This document shows, piece after piece, positions 14,317 through 27,249 of a stretch of DNA of 64,000 bases. The stretch is from Musa acuminata AAA Group (lineage: Eukaryota; Streptophyta; Magnoliopsida; Zingiberales; Musaceae). The stretch is from assembly GCF_036884655.1 (NCBI RefSeq), contig NC_088339.1, forward strand, positions 24,013,501 to 24,077,500, written 5' to 3'. Every line of letters starts with the position of its first letter. Position 1 is the first letter of the stretch. Position numbers and translations under genes: made by a program. Below the pieces are notes generated by a model. The model was not told where the DNA came from, made no database searches, and saw only the letters and a list, made by a program, of their open reading frames with translations.

Positions 14317-15481
14317 ATCATTGATTGATTGATTGATTGATTTTTTTTCACTATCAATCTTTCTTGATTTGTTTTCAACACCCCCAAAACAAAAACAAAA
14401 AACAAAAATACATCATCATGAACATAAGCATTATTAAGGCAAATCAACCTCCTCATAGGTGTTGTCCATTTAAATCGTCAGCATCCACATGGTGGTGGTT
14501 GTTAATCCTTGTATCTGAAATATAGGTTTATGTACATCAATGAAGATAAATAAGCTTAGGGTATTGCATTATTTTGATTTACAACATAGAGGAGTATTAG
14601 CATGTAAACTTTGACGTCAGTAATACTGGTTTTTGGTAGGTAAAGCCTCAGTAGTAAAGTAGATCATGTGTTTGTGTCATTTTCTCATACTCTTTTTGCT
14701 TTTGTTTATTCAAACTGGAAAAAAAAATGTTTCTAATCGTGGGACATAATCATATCGTGACATCACTTCAACGCCATTTTGTTGTCCAAACCCTATGCAT
14801 CATTTGCCGGCCGTTATAATAATTAAGGAAAGGAAATTTAAATCATAGTGAGGCTACTTTTAGTAATTGAAAAGACACCTATGTCACCACCAATCTGACA
14901 CCTACTAAGGTGCCTCATCAACTCAATGGGTAGGACGAGTGGCCCACTTAAGTCAATTCTAACGTTCGATGCTCCGTACTAATTTAAGGGAATCTTTGTC
15001 GTCCTTTTGTTAACCGAGGTTGATTCTGAATTCTTGACATCTCGGACCACAGTAACAATAAAAAGCATACTTAATTTATGTCGGATCGCAGTGCAGTGGA
15101 GTGCTGTTTCGCTTTACTGGATACTTTTCGTCATATCCGTGACAAGTCGGATCCTTCTAAGTGTGATAACGATGTTTTAGGGACCTTCTGATACAGCATA
15201 TGCTTCTTTCCCTGGCGTGCGTATACAAAATTAACTATAGATATATTCTATTTCTTTTCTTGAAAAATGTCTAACTATTTACCAACAACAGAGTACAAAC
15301 AAAACAGCAAGAAGAGAAACTTAAAACTCTTGAACTGACTGTTTGATTGATGATTGACACACACATATAAAAGCTTCAGTGGTCTTATCAAAAAGAAATA
15401 TTTTGGAGAGTCCAGAGATTAATTTTTCCTATGCAAGCATATTTATAAATTGAAGGTCTGAATAATACATGACATTGTACC
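14317..15481. other. Convergent intergenic region
   Basis: The 3' flanks of the large gene (+) and of RUS3 (-). It starts with a short ATTG tandem run just after the stop (near 14320-14340) and holds no coding segment that I can support. Confidence 0.5.
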
Positions 15482-18400
15482 TCAGTTGATCTTCTCCTCT
15501 GAGGGGCTTTGAGCCCAATGAGCTCTCCAAACGATGGAACCAGATAGAAGACGCTCTGTTGCCCACCCTGCTGACTTCAACTGCAGTCGAGAAAACTAGT
15601 TCTTACGAGCATTTCCAGAAAAGACTTAAACTGTAGTTTCTTCTGGTATTCCAGTTGATGATGAGTTGTGCCGTAGAGAGTGATTTGGTTTTGAGCTGTA
15701 CCTTTGCGATGAAATCATGATAATGTTCTTCCATCCAAAGGCGGCTTTCTGTATGGAGAGATTTAGCTTTGCCGGTTAGGTTTGCGAGGATAAGAGCATG
15801 GAAGAAGGACCGCAATATATCAGCTGATGTTGCCTCTTTATGGTTGATGACCCGGATGACTCCTTTCCTCTCCATCAATAAGTAGTTCACTGGAATAAGC
15901 ATGAAACAACCAAATGCATAGCTGAACAAAAAAAAAAAAAGAAAACAATTTGAAATCCTGCTGAAAACTAAAGTTACACCTTTCTTGTAGTGGGAACTTG
16001 CAGTTCCTGAGAGCTCCATCCTGTATTAAATCAAGTCTAATATGAGTTTGTACTCACACAGAATGAGTGGACCAAAAAAGGAAGATCTTGATCATCTCGA
16101 TGATCATTTGTAGTCCCTTTTTCCATCAAAGAATTTTGGAAAGTATAACTGTGGGGAAACAATCGAATCTGCCTTACCGGTAAATACTTAGATGAACTTA
16201 CATATCGGAATGGCTGAGAGTCGAAGCTTTAACACCCAAGTGAATGCAGTGGTGCAGCGGCTTCGCGTTACCTGGTCTTTGCCAGGTGGTCCAAACAGGA
16301 AATATGTGCTCCCTCCTTGAAACCTCTTGTGGAGAAAGCACTGGTAAAGTGTACAAGCATATGGTAAAACAGAGCTTCTAAGACATGTACGAGGATATAA
16401 ATTAGGTGCCAGAGCAAAGGATATTATTAAGTACGATCACAGCAATCAAGTGTCAAAGAAGATGAAGGTGCAGAATATACTGTTTCTGATTTAGGTCTTT
16501 AGCCCTTAAGAGTTTGTGATGGTTTACCTGGTGTCAGAATATTGAACCAAACCATAGGTTCATAAATTGAATTATTCTAAGTTATGAAGACCAAACATAC
16601 GGTAGAATGGTATGGTCGTTGAACATAAAGCACAGAAAGCAAGATTGTAACTCAGGTCTGCTTATACTGGACCATTCATATGAAGAAATCAAATTGTTAC
16701 CTGTCCTGTTCTGCATGTAATATTGCAGCAGAATTGAGCTTCTTTCACTGTTCAATGTTGATAAGGAAAGGCAACTAACAGCCTTGTAGTTTGCTGAAAA
16801 AATACAGAATGCAATTAGAATTATCATATTAAGCATAAACAAACTGGAATATCATGGTGGAAATAGTGGCTGAAAGTCGGTTTCTAGTGCCAAATATCAG
16901 CTGTAATCTTCATATATTCATGTCCATGAATGTTGTTGGTGACAGTAACCTATTCATTTGTGCAAATTAAAAGACTATTCAGCCAAAGAGTTTATCCTAC
17001 CACATATCCCATCAGAGCATAAATACATGAAAAATGACAGAAGTCGATCATTCCTCCGCAAGATAAGAAGCACATTTGGTGCTGGCTTGAACCATTCAGG
17101 TCAGTACTGAGTTGATAGTTTAAAACAAGAAAGAAACCAAGCCTAACCAACTTGGTATGTCAAACTCAGAGCATCCATACTACTGGGTCTGCTATGTGTA
17201 CAGCATGTTGAATTAGTAATTCAGGCTCAACAAAATTAAGGGTCATGTATCTATCAGCCGAGTCATGACACTAGCAGCAGTATAAGTACTTGAGTTCTAA
17301 GTAGCATGCACAAAAAATCCTAAACATAATTGGTTATGCTTACAAATTTTAATTTGTTGTCATGAATTTATAAAGGCCTAAAAATTGCAGGTGTCGCTCA
17401 CCATATATGTGGAACATGGTGAGAGACAAAAAGGAAAGCCATATAGCCACAGGATTCCCCATTGTGATATGAGCTAGCAGCATTCCCAGAGCCATTCCAA
17501 CCATTGTTGCAACTGTTTCTTGACTACCTTCCTGTCAAAATTGAAAATAGAAACAATTAGCATATGCTTGTAACTATTGTTTGGCATGAGATATGAAATA
17601 ATGATTTGGTGACATAGTACCTTTGCGGAAATATCTGCTGCGTTATTCTGTAGTGCGAAATGTTGAGTTAATGCTGCTCTAGTTGCTCCGCCAGCAACAC
17701 CAGCTATGCAGGTAAAAAAAGAAAACTTTATTGGCATAAAGAAGTTACTCAGCTATATGAAGCCCAGTTATCTCTAGTTACAACCAGAATGTTTCCTTGG
17801 TTGAGTTTAAAGACGATGCTACAAATAACTAAATTAATTTAATAAAAAATAACTATAAGAAAGCTAAGGCTTTTCATAAAGAGGCATACTTGAATAGTCA
17901 GAGAAAACAGCATATGGTTGTGGAATTCATGTGTTAAATACACATTAACTAACCTCAGAAAAGATTCAAGATGTAACCAAACTACCTTAAAACACAAAGT
18001 CATTGAAGTATTATTACATAACATCCACTAGATGAAAGCTCCAGAAAAATCCAAATTGAAGCACCAACCTGATGATACTGGCTGTAAATCAAGAACAGTA
18101 AAACCAATCTGGAACTACATGGATATATCACGAAAATCATAATGCACTTCATCATAAGCATTTTTCCGGATCATCACAATAAAAGAAAATTCATTCTCAA
18201 TAAATAACCAATTAATTGTGGAAAAAGAACAGTAGACATCACAATTGGACTCTGCTTTCAGTGGAGGCCTAGCTGAAGTTAATGTACCAAGTTTTGCTTA
18301 CAAAGTCACACTTAGTGATTCTCTAATGATTACCAACATGGGATTCACTGCCATGTGAAGCATATATATGTGTGAAGTTACTTCAGGCCATAATCACATT

Positions 18401-21341
18401 AGGATTCAGAAGCAAATAATTCTTAGAAACACGGTACTGCCTGCAAGTATTATGTCGATGGAGATTGTTGTGAACTTACTGAATGATCTTGACAAGCTCC
18501 CCAAGCATACTATTACAATGAAGGCTGATGGCCACAGAGGAGACACAAGATCCATCAGCATTCCTGTGATTCAAGTATCAAAAATGCAAATTAATCTTTA
18601 TAGCTAAACCAGAAAGAAGAAAAGAGACCTCTAGGTTTATTGATAAGTTCAGTCAATTCATGAAAACTGCTAAAAAGATCATAAATGATTTCTTGCAGGC
18701 AAAGGCCTTGATATGTTGCAAGTCAAAACATCTAGAAAAGACTGATTTTAATAAGCGAGACCATTGAGCTTACTAAAGTATTTGCTTGAATTAGTTCAAA
18801 AAATTAATAGTTGTCACAGTGTTAAGTTGTAATCATAGATTGACCACATTTAAGTTTTGACTTATGACTTATAAAGCAAGGTTAGGTATGGTACTTTACC
18901 TGTAAATGCATCATCTTCATAACATATAACATTAAATTAGATAAATAACAACAAACTTACCAAGATCGTTCATGAAATCTGCAACTAAACGCCACATCTT
19001 TGCACTGCTGTCAAGGTTAGAACCCTGAAAAAAGATACAGAACAACAGTTTCCTGAAAACAAATGCTTGTCTATAACATAGCATGGAATACAGACATCAA
19101 AGTGCCGCTTGAGTTCTTGGTGGAAATATTATTTTTTCAAAATAAGTATCATATACATGTGAAGGAAAAGCCACAAAGCAAGTTACAAGATTTTTACAAT
19201 ATCTGCTAGAAGATATAGTTTTACCTGATAGAATGTGAACAAAATACCTCCAAGCATCCCAGTGAAGTCCCTCAAAAACCACTGTTGAAGTCTTCCATTC
19301 AACAGAATGTTACTAACAAGAGCAAAATATAAAATCAAAAGCAAAACAGCTTAAGCCTCTTACCAAATTAGACAACAACATACAACATGGAATATTTTAA
19401 AAAAACTACTTAATAGAACATAATGTTTTCTTTTACCCTTTTTTATTTTTAAGAAGGGATGCAAGGGACAGCAACATAGGCCACAAGGCCTTAGAAAGTC
19501 GGCCTAAATCACAATTTCTCTGGGATACATAAGCAAGAAATTTTGTCAAACAAATCACAACCTTCAACTAGACAACCAGGCCTTTTGACTTTTAGTAAGT
19601 CCTCTTTTCAAGTTTTGTATTAGCTTGGAACTCGCTGCACTTGTTAGAGATTTCATGTCGGGTTCAATGTTTATCGTATAATTATGCCAATTCTCCTATT
19701 GAACTTACTCTAGGAAAAGATGGATGCATCACATGATATTACAATGTTCGAGTTCTGACAACGATCAACTGTGAGTCATTTCAGAAGTGTTTGATGAAAC
19801 ATGCGATTCAAATGCACTTTGTACTCTTACAACCATACCTTTTGCCCTCAATCCTATTATTACCAAAAGCAAAATGATAGCAAAAGACATAAACCTATCA
19901 TAAACATCTAACGTATATCACTTATCTTCTTTTAGCAAAAGACAAAAACAAAGTCAAAGCCAAAACCCACCCATGTGTATACCCCACAATCCAAAATAGG
20001 CGTCCTGAATATCCATGTCATATTATTGTTTTTTATGGCTACCACCAACTTATAGTGAAGGAAGTACCTGTCTCCTTTTTCTTTCCAGCAAGCCAACATA
20101 CTGGGCCATTACTAAGACCAATAATCAAGTGAAAATTGCATGCTTGACAGATGATGAAATTTCAAGTGACTAAAGGAACAATTTCTTGCTTTATGTTGAA
20201 TCAAACACCAAAGAATCTAACTTAGAGAGAGAAAAGTACCTGAAAAGTGGCACCAATGACCGTAGCAGATTTTTCACCAACACCAATAGCACTCAAAAGA
20301 GCCTAATGAAAGTTGAATAAACCAAATTAGTCATGATGTCAACTTATCTGATCTTACAAAAGAAAATAGAGTACACAAACTTACTTGGGTAGAAAGCATG
20401 GAGCGTATGTAAGTTGAGAGTCCCTATCAGATATTCTCATTGTTAATCAGCACAAAAATGACAAATTTATTAATGCAGTGTCAAAGCCTCTGTTCTTACC
20501 TGCAAGGAGTCCCATACTTGGAAAGGAACATAATCGGGAGTCACACTGCCTGGGAATCCCTGTTATAAGAATATTTTCATGGTTTAGAAAAGAACACACC
20601 ATGCACCACCTAAACGAATTTAAATTTATTTTCAAGCCAATCATCTAAAGCCCCCAAATCCCATAATAAAAATGATATCTCAAAATTTCCCATTATTTCC
20701 TCCAAAATATCCTCCTCCTCACCCTATACGATAGAAAACGACCAAGTTTTATGCTTGAGGCTGCTCAAGTTCGACTTATAACTCCTCAGAACGATTCCAT
20801 AAGACACCGAAAAAATTGTTGATAGAAAAATCACCTTTCGTATATATTAGGGGATAATTCGATAAGCAAGCTGATGTAGCAGTGGGCCTTGATATCACCT
20901 TCTATTTCAAGGGCCTTTAGCAAAAGGAAAGCTAAGGGAAGGGGGAAAACAGATTTTGGCAACGTTCTGATGGAATCAAAGACCAATTATACCTCCGGGA
21001 TGAACGCCTCAAGAATCTTCCTGCCCAGATCGTCCCATCGGCTTCCCGATCTGAGAGAAACAACCAGCGCAAGAAGGGAACCAATCAGTACCCAAAGAGA
21101 ACATGAGCAAGGCGATAAACATGTGCTTTGCGATAGGGATCAATGGAGGGGAAAAGGAAACATTAATATGGATTCACCTGTAGAGGGTGAGATGGGAGCG
21201 ATCGGCGGTGAGGATAGCGGTGCGGGAGAGCTTGGTAGAGGACGATCCCCTCCACTCCTCCACCGTGACCGATGGCGCAGTGCTAGTGGAAGAGGAGGGG
21301 GAAGACGAAGGAGAGGCCGGCGCTCCATTGTCTCCTTCCAT
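15482..21341 (-). CDS. RUS3: Root UVB sensitive 3-like protein (DUF647), 453 aa
   Basis: RUS proteins are plant DUF647 proteins linked to UV-B responses and vitamin B6 homeostasis; RUS3 itself is less studied. Fifteen exons on the minus strand join in frame: 21341-21178, 21050-20993, 20559-20500, 20423-20385, 20302-20240, 19281-19225, 19024-18961, 18563-18480, 17703-17621, 17531-17402, 16793-16701, 16340-16202, 16020-15980, 15889-15702 and 15580-15482. The total is 1,362 nt including the stop. Diagnostic stretches are GSVTPDYVPFQVWDSLQ, ALLSAIGVGEKSATVIGATF, WFLRDFTGMLGGILFTFYQ, TRAALTQHFALQNNAADISA and EGSQETVATMVGMALGMLLA. Hydrophobic segments in exons 8 and 10 are probable membrane helices. 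The N-terminus is Ser/Thr-rich (MEGDNGAPASPSSS). Arabidopsis RUS3 is about 440 residues as I recall, close to this. The start is the first ATG in a clean exon 1. The gene is divergent from the phosphoserine phosphatase gene. Confidence 0.9.
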
Positions 21342-21455
21342 GGCGGCTCTGCTCAGTTCGGATCGTTGATTTGCGCCTCTTGCGAGGGTCTATCCTCTTC
21401 GATTCATCGCCGGCGAATCCCTTAGCTAACTACTTGAACTGATCCGGGACACAAC

Positions 21456-21666
21456 CGCACACCTCGACGACGTGCGCTGTAACTCGGGTCGGGTTCGGAT
21501 TAAACGTCCTCGACCTGATCCTATCAGCGGTGTGGTGATTCTGGTTGTTTTTTATCACCGTCCAGATCAAGATGGACGTTAGTGATTACAGGAGTCGCAC
21601 ACCTTGACGGCCTGCGCTTCAACTTGGGCCGGCTTCGGTTTAAACACGCTCGACCCGACCCGATCA
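21456..21666. repeat. Imperfect 71-bp direct repeat between divergent genes
   Basis: Copies at 21456-21526 and 21596-21666 align without gaps with about 15 mismatches. Both are GC-rich and contain forms of the core TCGGGTTCGGATTAAAC / CGGCTTCGGTTTAAAC. They sit between the RUS3 start (21341, minus) and the phosphatase leader (about 21.9 kb, plus). Confidence 0.8.
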
Positions 21667-21747
21667 CAGGGCCGGCTACTCTGATTGATTATATGCCGTC
21701 CAGCATTCACTGCAAATTCCCGAAGAATAAAGACATTCCACACACAC

Positions 21748-21749
<2 letters not shown>

Positions 21750-21802
<53 letters not shown>
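21750..21802. repeat. (TA)n microsatellite
   Basis: About 53 bases of uninterrupted AT dinucleotide following a short CA run, in the RUS3/PSP intergenic region. Confidence 0.95.
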
Positions 21803-21803
<1 letters not shown>

Positions 21804-22328
21804 CAAAATAATTTTATATGTAAAAGTCTTCAATATTTGTTGGTTGTTGCGTTAGAGGCCACGTCAGCCGTGACGAACGCGTCGTTTTCCGATCTGAATC
21901 GCGTCTCTCGTCTTCGTTATTCGTTCCGTTCCTCTCTCCTTCCGGCCGCTGGCAACGAAATCGTTCTCTCCACGATTCCTCTTTTGCTCCCTCTCAGGTG
22001 AAGACTCCCGTCTCTTCTATTGCTCTCTTCGATTTGCTTCGGCCTCTGTTGTTGATGTTTGATCTTTTTGCTTTCGGAGGACGCCGAACCCTATTTGTGA
22101 GCGAGTTTTCGTGTTCTTATTTGTTTACTGTTTTGCTTGAAATCTTTCTTTTATTGTTCTTTTGGCATTGGGTATCTTTGTTGAGTGAGATCATCAGTTC
22201 GAACTTGGAAGGTTGCAATAGGCTGTGAAGAGAAAACCCGTTCAGTTTGTTTGATTGTTCGCTCATTGTAATTGAGAACCATGTTAATCTCAGCAGTCAG
22301 ACTAAGAGAATTCCAGCGATAAACAAAG

Positions 22329-22877
22329 GGTCTGCTTGGTAATGTAAAAATTGGGCTAGGAATGGGAATGAGAATCGTTGATTCTCATGGTTAATATTTG
22401 GATTTTGATCATCTCATTCTGTTCCAATTATCTTTAAAAGCCAGAATCCAACCGGAATCTGGTTCGTTGTTTACATCTAAAAAGTAATATACTTAACGTA
22501 AACTGAAATAAAACCATAAAATAATACAAATTTATAATATATCATAACATATTATATAACTCAAATAATATAACACAAACAACTATATATTTAGAAATTA
22601 TGATTATAAAATGTATAAAATTCAGTAATATGAAATAGTAAACAAAATATGAAGTAGTAGACAATGTAGTATTGGTGAATATTACGAATTTATTTAAAAG
22701 AAAATAATAATCAATAATTATTATAAGCATATAAAATAATAAATAAAGGATAAATAATGTAACAAAAATTTTAAAAGAAATTGGTCTCTCCGATTCCAAT
22801 TGTACATAATTAGTCTATTTGATTCTAATTTTAGAGAAACTCGGATTCAATTCCGACAACCAACCAAACGCCACCTG
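22329..22877. mobile_element. Possible AT-rich MITE in the 5'-UTR intron of PSP
   Basis: A ~550-bp AT-rich block starts with GGGTCTGCTTGGTAATG and ends with CCAACCAAACGCCACC. The reverse complement of the end (GGTGGCGTTTGGTTGG) resembles the start, an imperfect terminal inverted repeat of a kind common in plant hAT-like MITEs. GAATCCAA/GGAATCGG-type subterminal motifs recur inside. I see no clear target duplication, so both the boundaries and the classification are tentative. Confidence 0.35.
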
Positions 22878-23282
22878 AGATCAAAGGATTGAAGAAACTA
22901 AGACATTGATTAGTGAAGTTTGTGTATCTCAAGAAATCAATCAATCCTGGCAAAAACAAGAGATAAAATTGCTGGTAACTTTCTGGATTTGTTTCACAGC
23001 TTATTGAATGATGGATATATGATGTACCTTTCTTTGTTTTAGCTTTCAGCATCTTAATGGACTTTGTAGTGCTAGAACTTCAATTTCCACAGATTTGAAA
23101 TTTCATAAATATTTATCTTGACATAGCTAAGAACCCCTGTTATTATCTGGCTTATAAGTGCATTCTGAGATGGCCTTCAAAAATCTTGCCAAGAAATGTG
23201 TGTACATTTTATATAGCTCATTGCACTCACTTTGTTTCTTGCCTAACATAATGTCGTTACTCTTTAGCCTGCAGGAAGCTTG

Positions 23283-26200
23283 ATGGCTGGGTTGGTTAGT
23301 GCACATGTCAATCCTGTTTGCCAATCCTACAATATCTGCCGGTCTCCTCTTGTCCGATCTACCTTTTTGCAGATACCAGAAATGGCAATTAAACATCCTG
23401 TAGCTGTCATGAAACATCTTAAGCCTCTCTCTGTTGTGGCCTCATCGCTGCAACCCCCGAAGAGCATTTCTACTGCTCAGTTTAGCAACACTATACCTTC
23501 TGAAGGTTGTCCCTGAGAACTATTTGGATGTCCAGTGTCATACTTTTTTTTTTGGCTAAAATAGTAAGATATGCATTACTTAGGGAAATGGGTACAAAAT
23601 TTACCCCTTAAGTCGGAGTGGACAAGCTGTAGAAACTGAGAGGGCCACTCCACTCTTCGAAAAGCATAGTCTCTCAATCAGGGCATGGTTAGCCAACCAA
23701 TTGGCTAACCTGTTCCCCTTTCTATACACATGGCATATGGAATTACCATCAAAAGAACTTAACAAAGATTGAATGTGTCATTCATTTTCACATTGCAGTT
23801 TTACCTAACTAGAAATTTTCAAACATAGTGCAGAGGTGCTCAACTTCTGGCGCAGTGTTGATGCTGTGTGCTTTGATGTGGATAGCACTGTTTGTCTGGA
23901 TGAGGGTATTGATGAACTTGCTGACTTCTGTGGTGCTGGCAAAGCTGTTGCAGAGTGGACAACAAAGTAATTACCCTTATTTGATGAGTTCAAATGCACC
24001 AGGAAAATAATTCTTATTTCCCTTCTTTCTATGATACTTCAGGGCTATGAGTGGATCTGTACCATTTGAGGAAGCTTTAGCTGCTAGACTTTCTTTATTT
24101 AATCCTTCACTGTCACAGGTTAAGGATTTTTTAGAGAAGAGACCTCCCAGGTAATGCTGCTTCTTTTTATTGTTATATCAAATGTAGATAGATTTTGGTG
24201 TTTCCAATTTTGTTTACAGATCCCCAACACAAATTATCAGCGACAAGTTCTGTCAAGTTGTCTTCTCTTAGTGGGTATTTTATAGATAAAGATTCTTAAT
24301 ATGGTTTTTGTTTGTGTATTTCTAGATATTCTACAGACTAGTTGATAGATAATAATTACAAGCTCAAAACTCCTCTTTTTTTTTTATTCTTGGTTCTTGA
24401 TAATTTGATCTATGAGTTGCACAATCTTATGCTAATTAGGCAGAGCCTTACAATAACAACAACCATATGCGGTAATATCCCAACTTGTACAATCTTTTTT
24501 TATCTTTAAGCACATGAATACACACATGCCTCTATTGGTGCCAACAGATACATCTTATCCTTGTTCCTGTCCTTATAATCAATGTGTAGGATTTCTCCTG
24601 GCATTGCTGAACTTACCCAAAAGCTGATGGCTCAAAACATCGATGTGTACCTTATATCTGGTGGCTTCCGTCAAATGATTAATGTATGTATCTCAACTAG
24701 TTACATCTGACTTTTTTCTGTCATTTCCATTACCATATCTTGGGAATCATCATGCACTTAAAAAAAATAAAATTATTTGTTTCGGTACTACCTTTGGGTT
24801 AAATCTTAACCAAACTGATTTTGGGTTTAGGAGTTTTGTCTGACAAATTTACATATTAGTATTGATTTGTGTGTTGAATTTTTTTTCTTTGTGGATGGAT
24901 CAAGTATGGTCATGTAATGTTAGTTTCATATTTGTTTTCTATGTGGTTGAATAAGTGTGGTCATATCAAGTATGACCGAGGATATTATTTTTTATAGTTC
25001 AGCACTACATAGGCATCTAAGATTGACTATGTTTTGGGTGGTCTTCTTAATTTGATTCAGTGTAGGACTTATTTTGATGATAAAGTTGGATACTTAGGTG
25101 ACTTTTTGAGTCTGAGTGTATATAGGTCTGTGATCCCGGAGAGGAGTTGGTTACATATTTTATAAATTTCTTTGTGACCCACCTTTCCTCAAACCGTCAA
25201 GGGATGTATGACTGCAGGGAAGGGGAAGGAGTAAAAGATGGCGGCATCGATGAAAAGATGTTAAATAGTGGATTCTATTGTTCAAAAAATCTTGTTTCTC
25301 TTTCATTTATTTCGACTAAGAAAATCGTGTTTCCTTTCCACTGATATCTCATACCTTGCATAAAGGTATATGAAGTATCTTTAATTGTGATGTATCTTCC
25401 AACAGTTGATGAATCTATGATTTGGTAACAGTTCATATATAGAAGAAAAATAAGATGTTTCTGCTAAGTTTATGATCTATCCTATTTGAGATCTTTGAAA
25501 TTATCATGAAAAAGAGGGACGGCCTAGAACTAGAAATTGAATTCTCGTGGTTCTTGAAGAGTTGTTTATGCACAGTGTAATTTTTCCGGTGTACAGGTTG
25601 GGTTTTACTAGATTAGAGTAATAGGCCCAAAGTAGTTATTGTGTGAGTGGTAGTCCTTGTTAATGTTCTCTTACATCTGATGGCAACTTCTTTTTATTTT
25701 CTTTGATCTCACACAGAAATAAGGTCACAACTTAGGCCCATTTGGGTCTTGCCCCAAAAGGAGTACTCATATGGTGCATCATGGGAGTGACTCATATACA
25801 TACGTGATGTGAACAATATCGTTTTTATTTTCTCAGAATATTGGATAAGAAGATAAGCCATGAGTATATTGGTTGTAATCTGATTTGTTTGAGTTTGTTG
25901 GATTTGATGCCAAAGATAAGCCAAGAGCATCATGCTGAAGATTGCTACTTTTTGTGAAGCCTGTGGCATTGCAGCTTGGAATCCCTCTTGAGAACATCTT
26001 TGCAAATCAATTACTATTTGGCAGTTCTGGTGAGTTTGTTGGATTTGATGCCAAAGAACCTACTTCAAGAAGTGGTGGAAAAGCAACAGCTGTACAACAG
26101 ATAAGAAAGGTATTGCAATTACTATGTGACATGATAAAACTCTACATTAAATGTTGCTTAATTAATTTCTTGTATCAGACAAATGTCACTTAATTTGCAT

Positions 26201-27249
26201 TTCTTGTATTGGATGCAGGTCCATGATTACAAGGCATTGGTTATGATCGGAGATGGTGCAACAGATCTTGAGGTAGCAGAGTCATTTGATTTAAATAAAT
26301 TTTTTTATCATTAGTAGTTTTCTATGCTATGCCGTTGTTCTTTTAGATTGAATTTGATAACTATTTTACAAAACCCATACACAAGTCACGAATTTATATT
26401 AGTCTTAATCTGGCAGCTGGGAAAATTACTTTACATGAGATTGGTGATGGAATTTAAGATACCAATCATCACATAAAACAGAGAGATGCAAATTAGATCC
26501 CATCAATTAACTTATATTGTGACAGCTCAAATATTTGTAATTGAACCATATGCTGAGTTTAAATTAACCTTACACAATAATATAAGTGAATCAAGGAGGG
26601 TTTGAGGTTTTAGTTGCTCAGCAAGATAAGATGCTTTCTTAAAGCATAATCTTTTATTCTAACATAAATCAAATCATTCGGTAATGATTATGATTCTCTG
26701 AGATAAGATTATTATCATCTAATTTCTTTTTATTATGTTCCTGAATTCTCTCCAGTGAGAACACCTTTGGTGGGCTTTCATTGCTTACACAAATAGGTGT
26801 ATAAAATTGATCAAAGTGAACAAGTTCTCTTATCAATTAAAAGAAGTTGGGTGGAGAATGAGATTAAATATCCAGCTCATGATTCTTGCATGGTTCAGAC
26901 TACATTAGATGCTGAAGGTAATCAATCTAAACCAAACAAATTATTTCAAAAGGTCCTGAACTATTAGTTACCGTCACTTATCTTTAGGTGTTTCTGTAGT
27001 ATAGAGGACCTGGAAAGTTCAAAAAAAATGGCAATCATTTTGGTGCTTTTACTCCATTTCAAATTGACATTCAGAGTAGTAAGCTTTTCTCATCTCTCTC
27101 TTTCCTTCCGAGCTGTTCTGAAGGCAAAGAAACCAGGTGGTGCCGACTTATTTATATGCTTCGCTGGGGTTCAGATGCGAGAAGCAGTTGCAGCAAAAGC
27201 TGATTGGCTTGTCTTTAACTTTGAAGAATTATTGACCTCCATGTCATAG
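23283..27249 (+). CDS. PSP: Phosphoserine phosphatase, plastidial (EC 3.1.3.3), 295 aa
   Basis: Catalyses the last step of the phosphorylated serine pathway, 3-phosphoserine to serine plus phosphate, in the plastid. Coding exons are 23283-23505, 23834-23966, 24043-24150, 24590-24683, 25960-26109, 26219-26272 and 27124-27249, 888 nt in all, the same length as I recall for Arabidopsis PSP. The HAD motifs are all present: DVDST (nucleophile D89, acid/base D91), SGG (S178), the catalytic Lys in SGGKATAVQQI (K227) and GDGATD (D248, D252). Residues 1 to about 74 form a Ser/Pro/basic transit peptide and linker. A 5'-UTR intron probably runs from a donor near 21998 to the acceptor at 23273-23274, which puts the first ATG of the exon at 23283. 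The exon 2 acceptor was chosen at 23832-23833 because it preserves SEEVLNFWR. Confidence 0.93.
25890..25916 (+). repeat. 27-bp intronic copy of PSP exon 5 sequence
   Basis: Positions 25890-25916 in intron 4 are identical to 26031-26057 in exon 5, the stretch encoding EFVGFDAK. The offset is 141 bp, and the flanks do not match. Confidence 0.95.

Noticed and set aside
16282..16340. A donor at AAGACCAG/GTAACG splitting RUS3 exon 12
   Set aside because: It would leave an intron of a few bases before the next conserved residues. Reading through gives the family sequence (AKPLHHCIHLGVKASTLS), so the exon continues to 16202.
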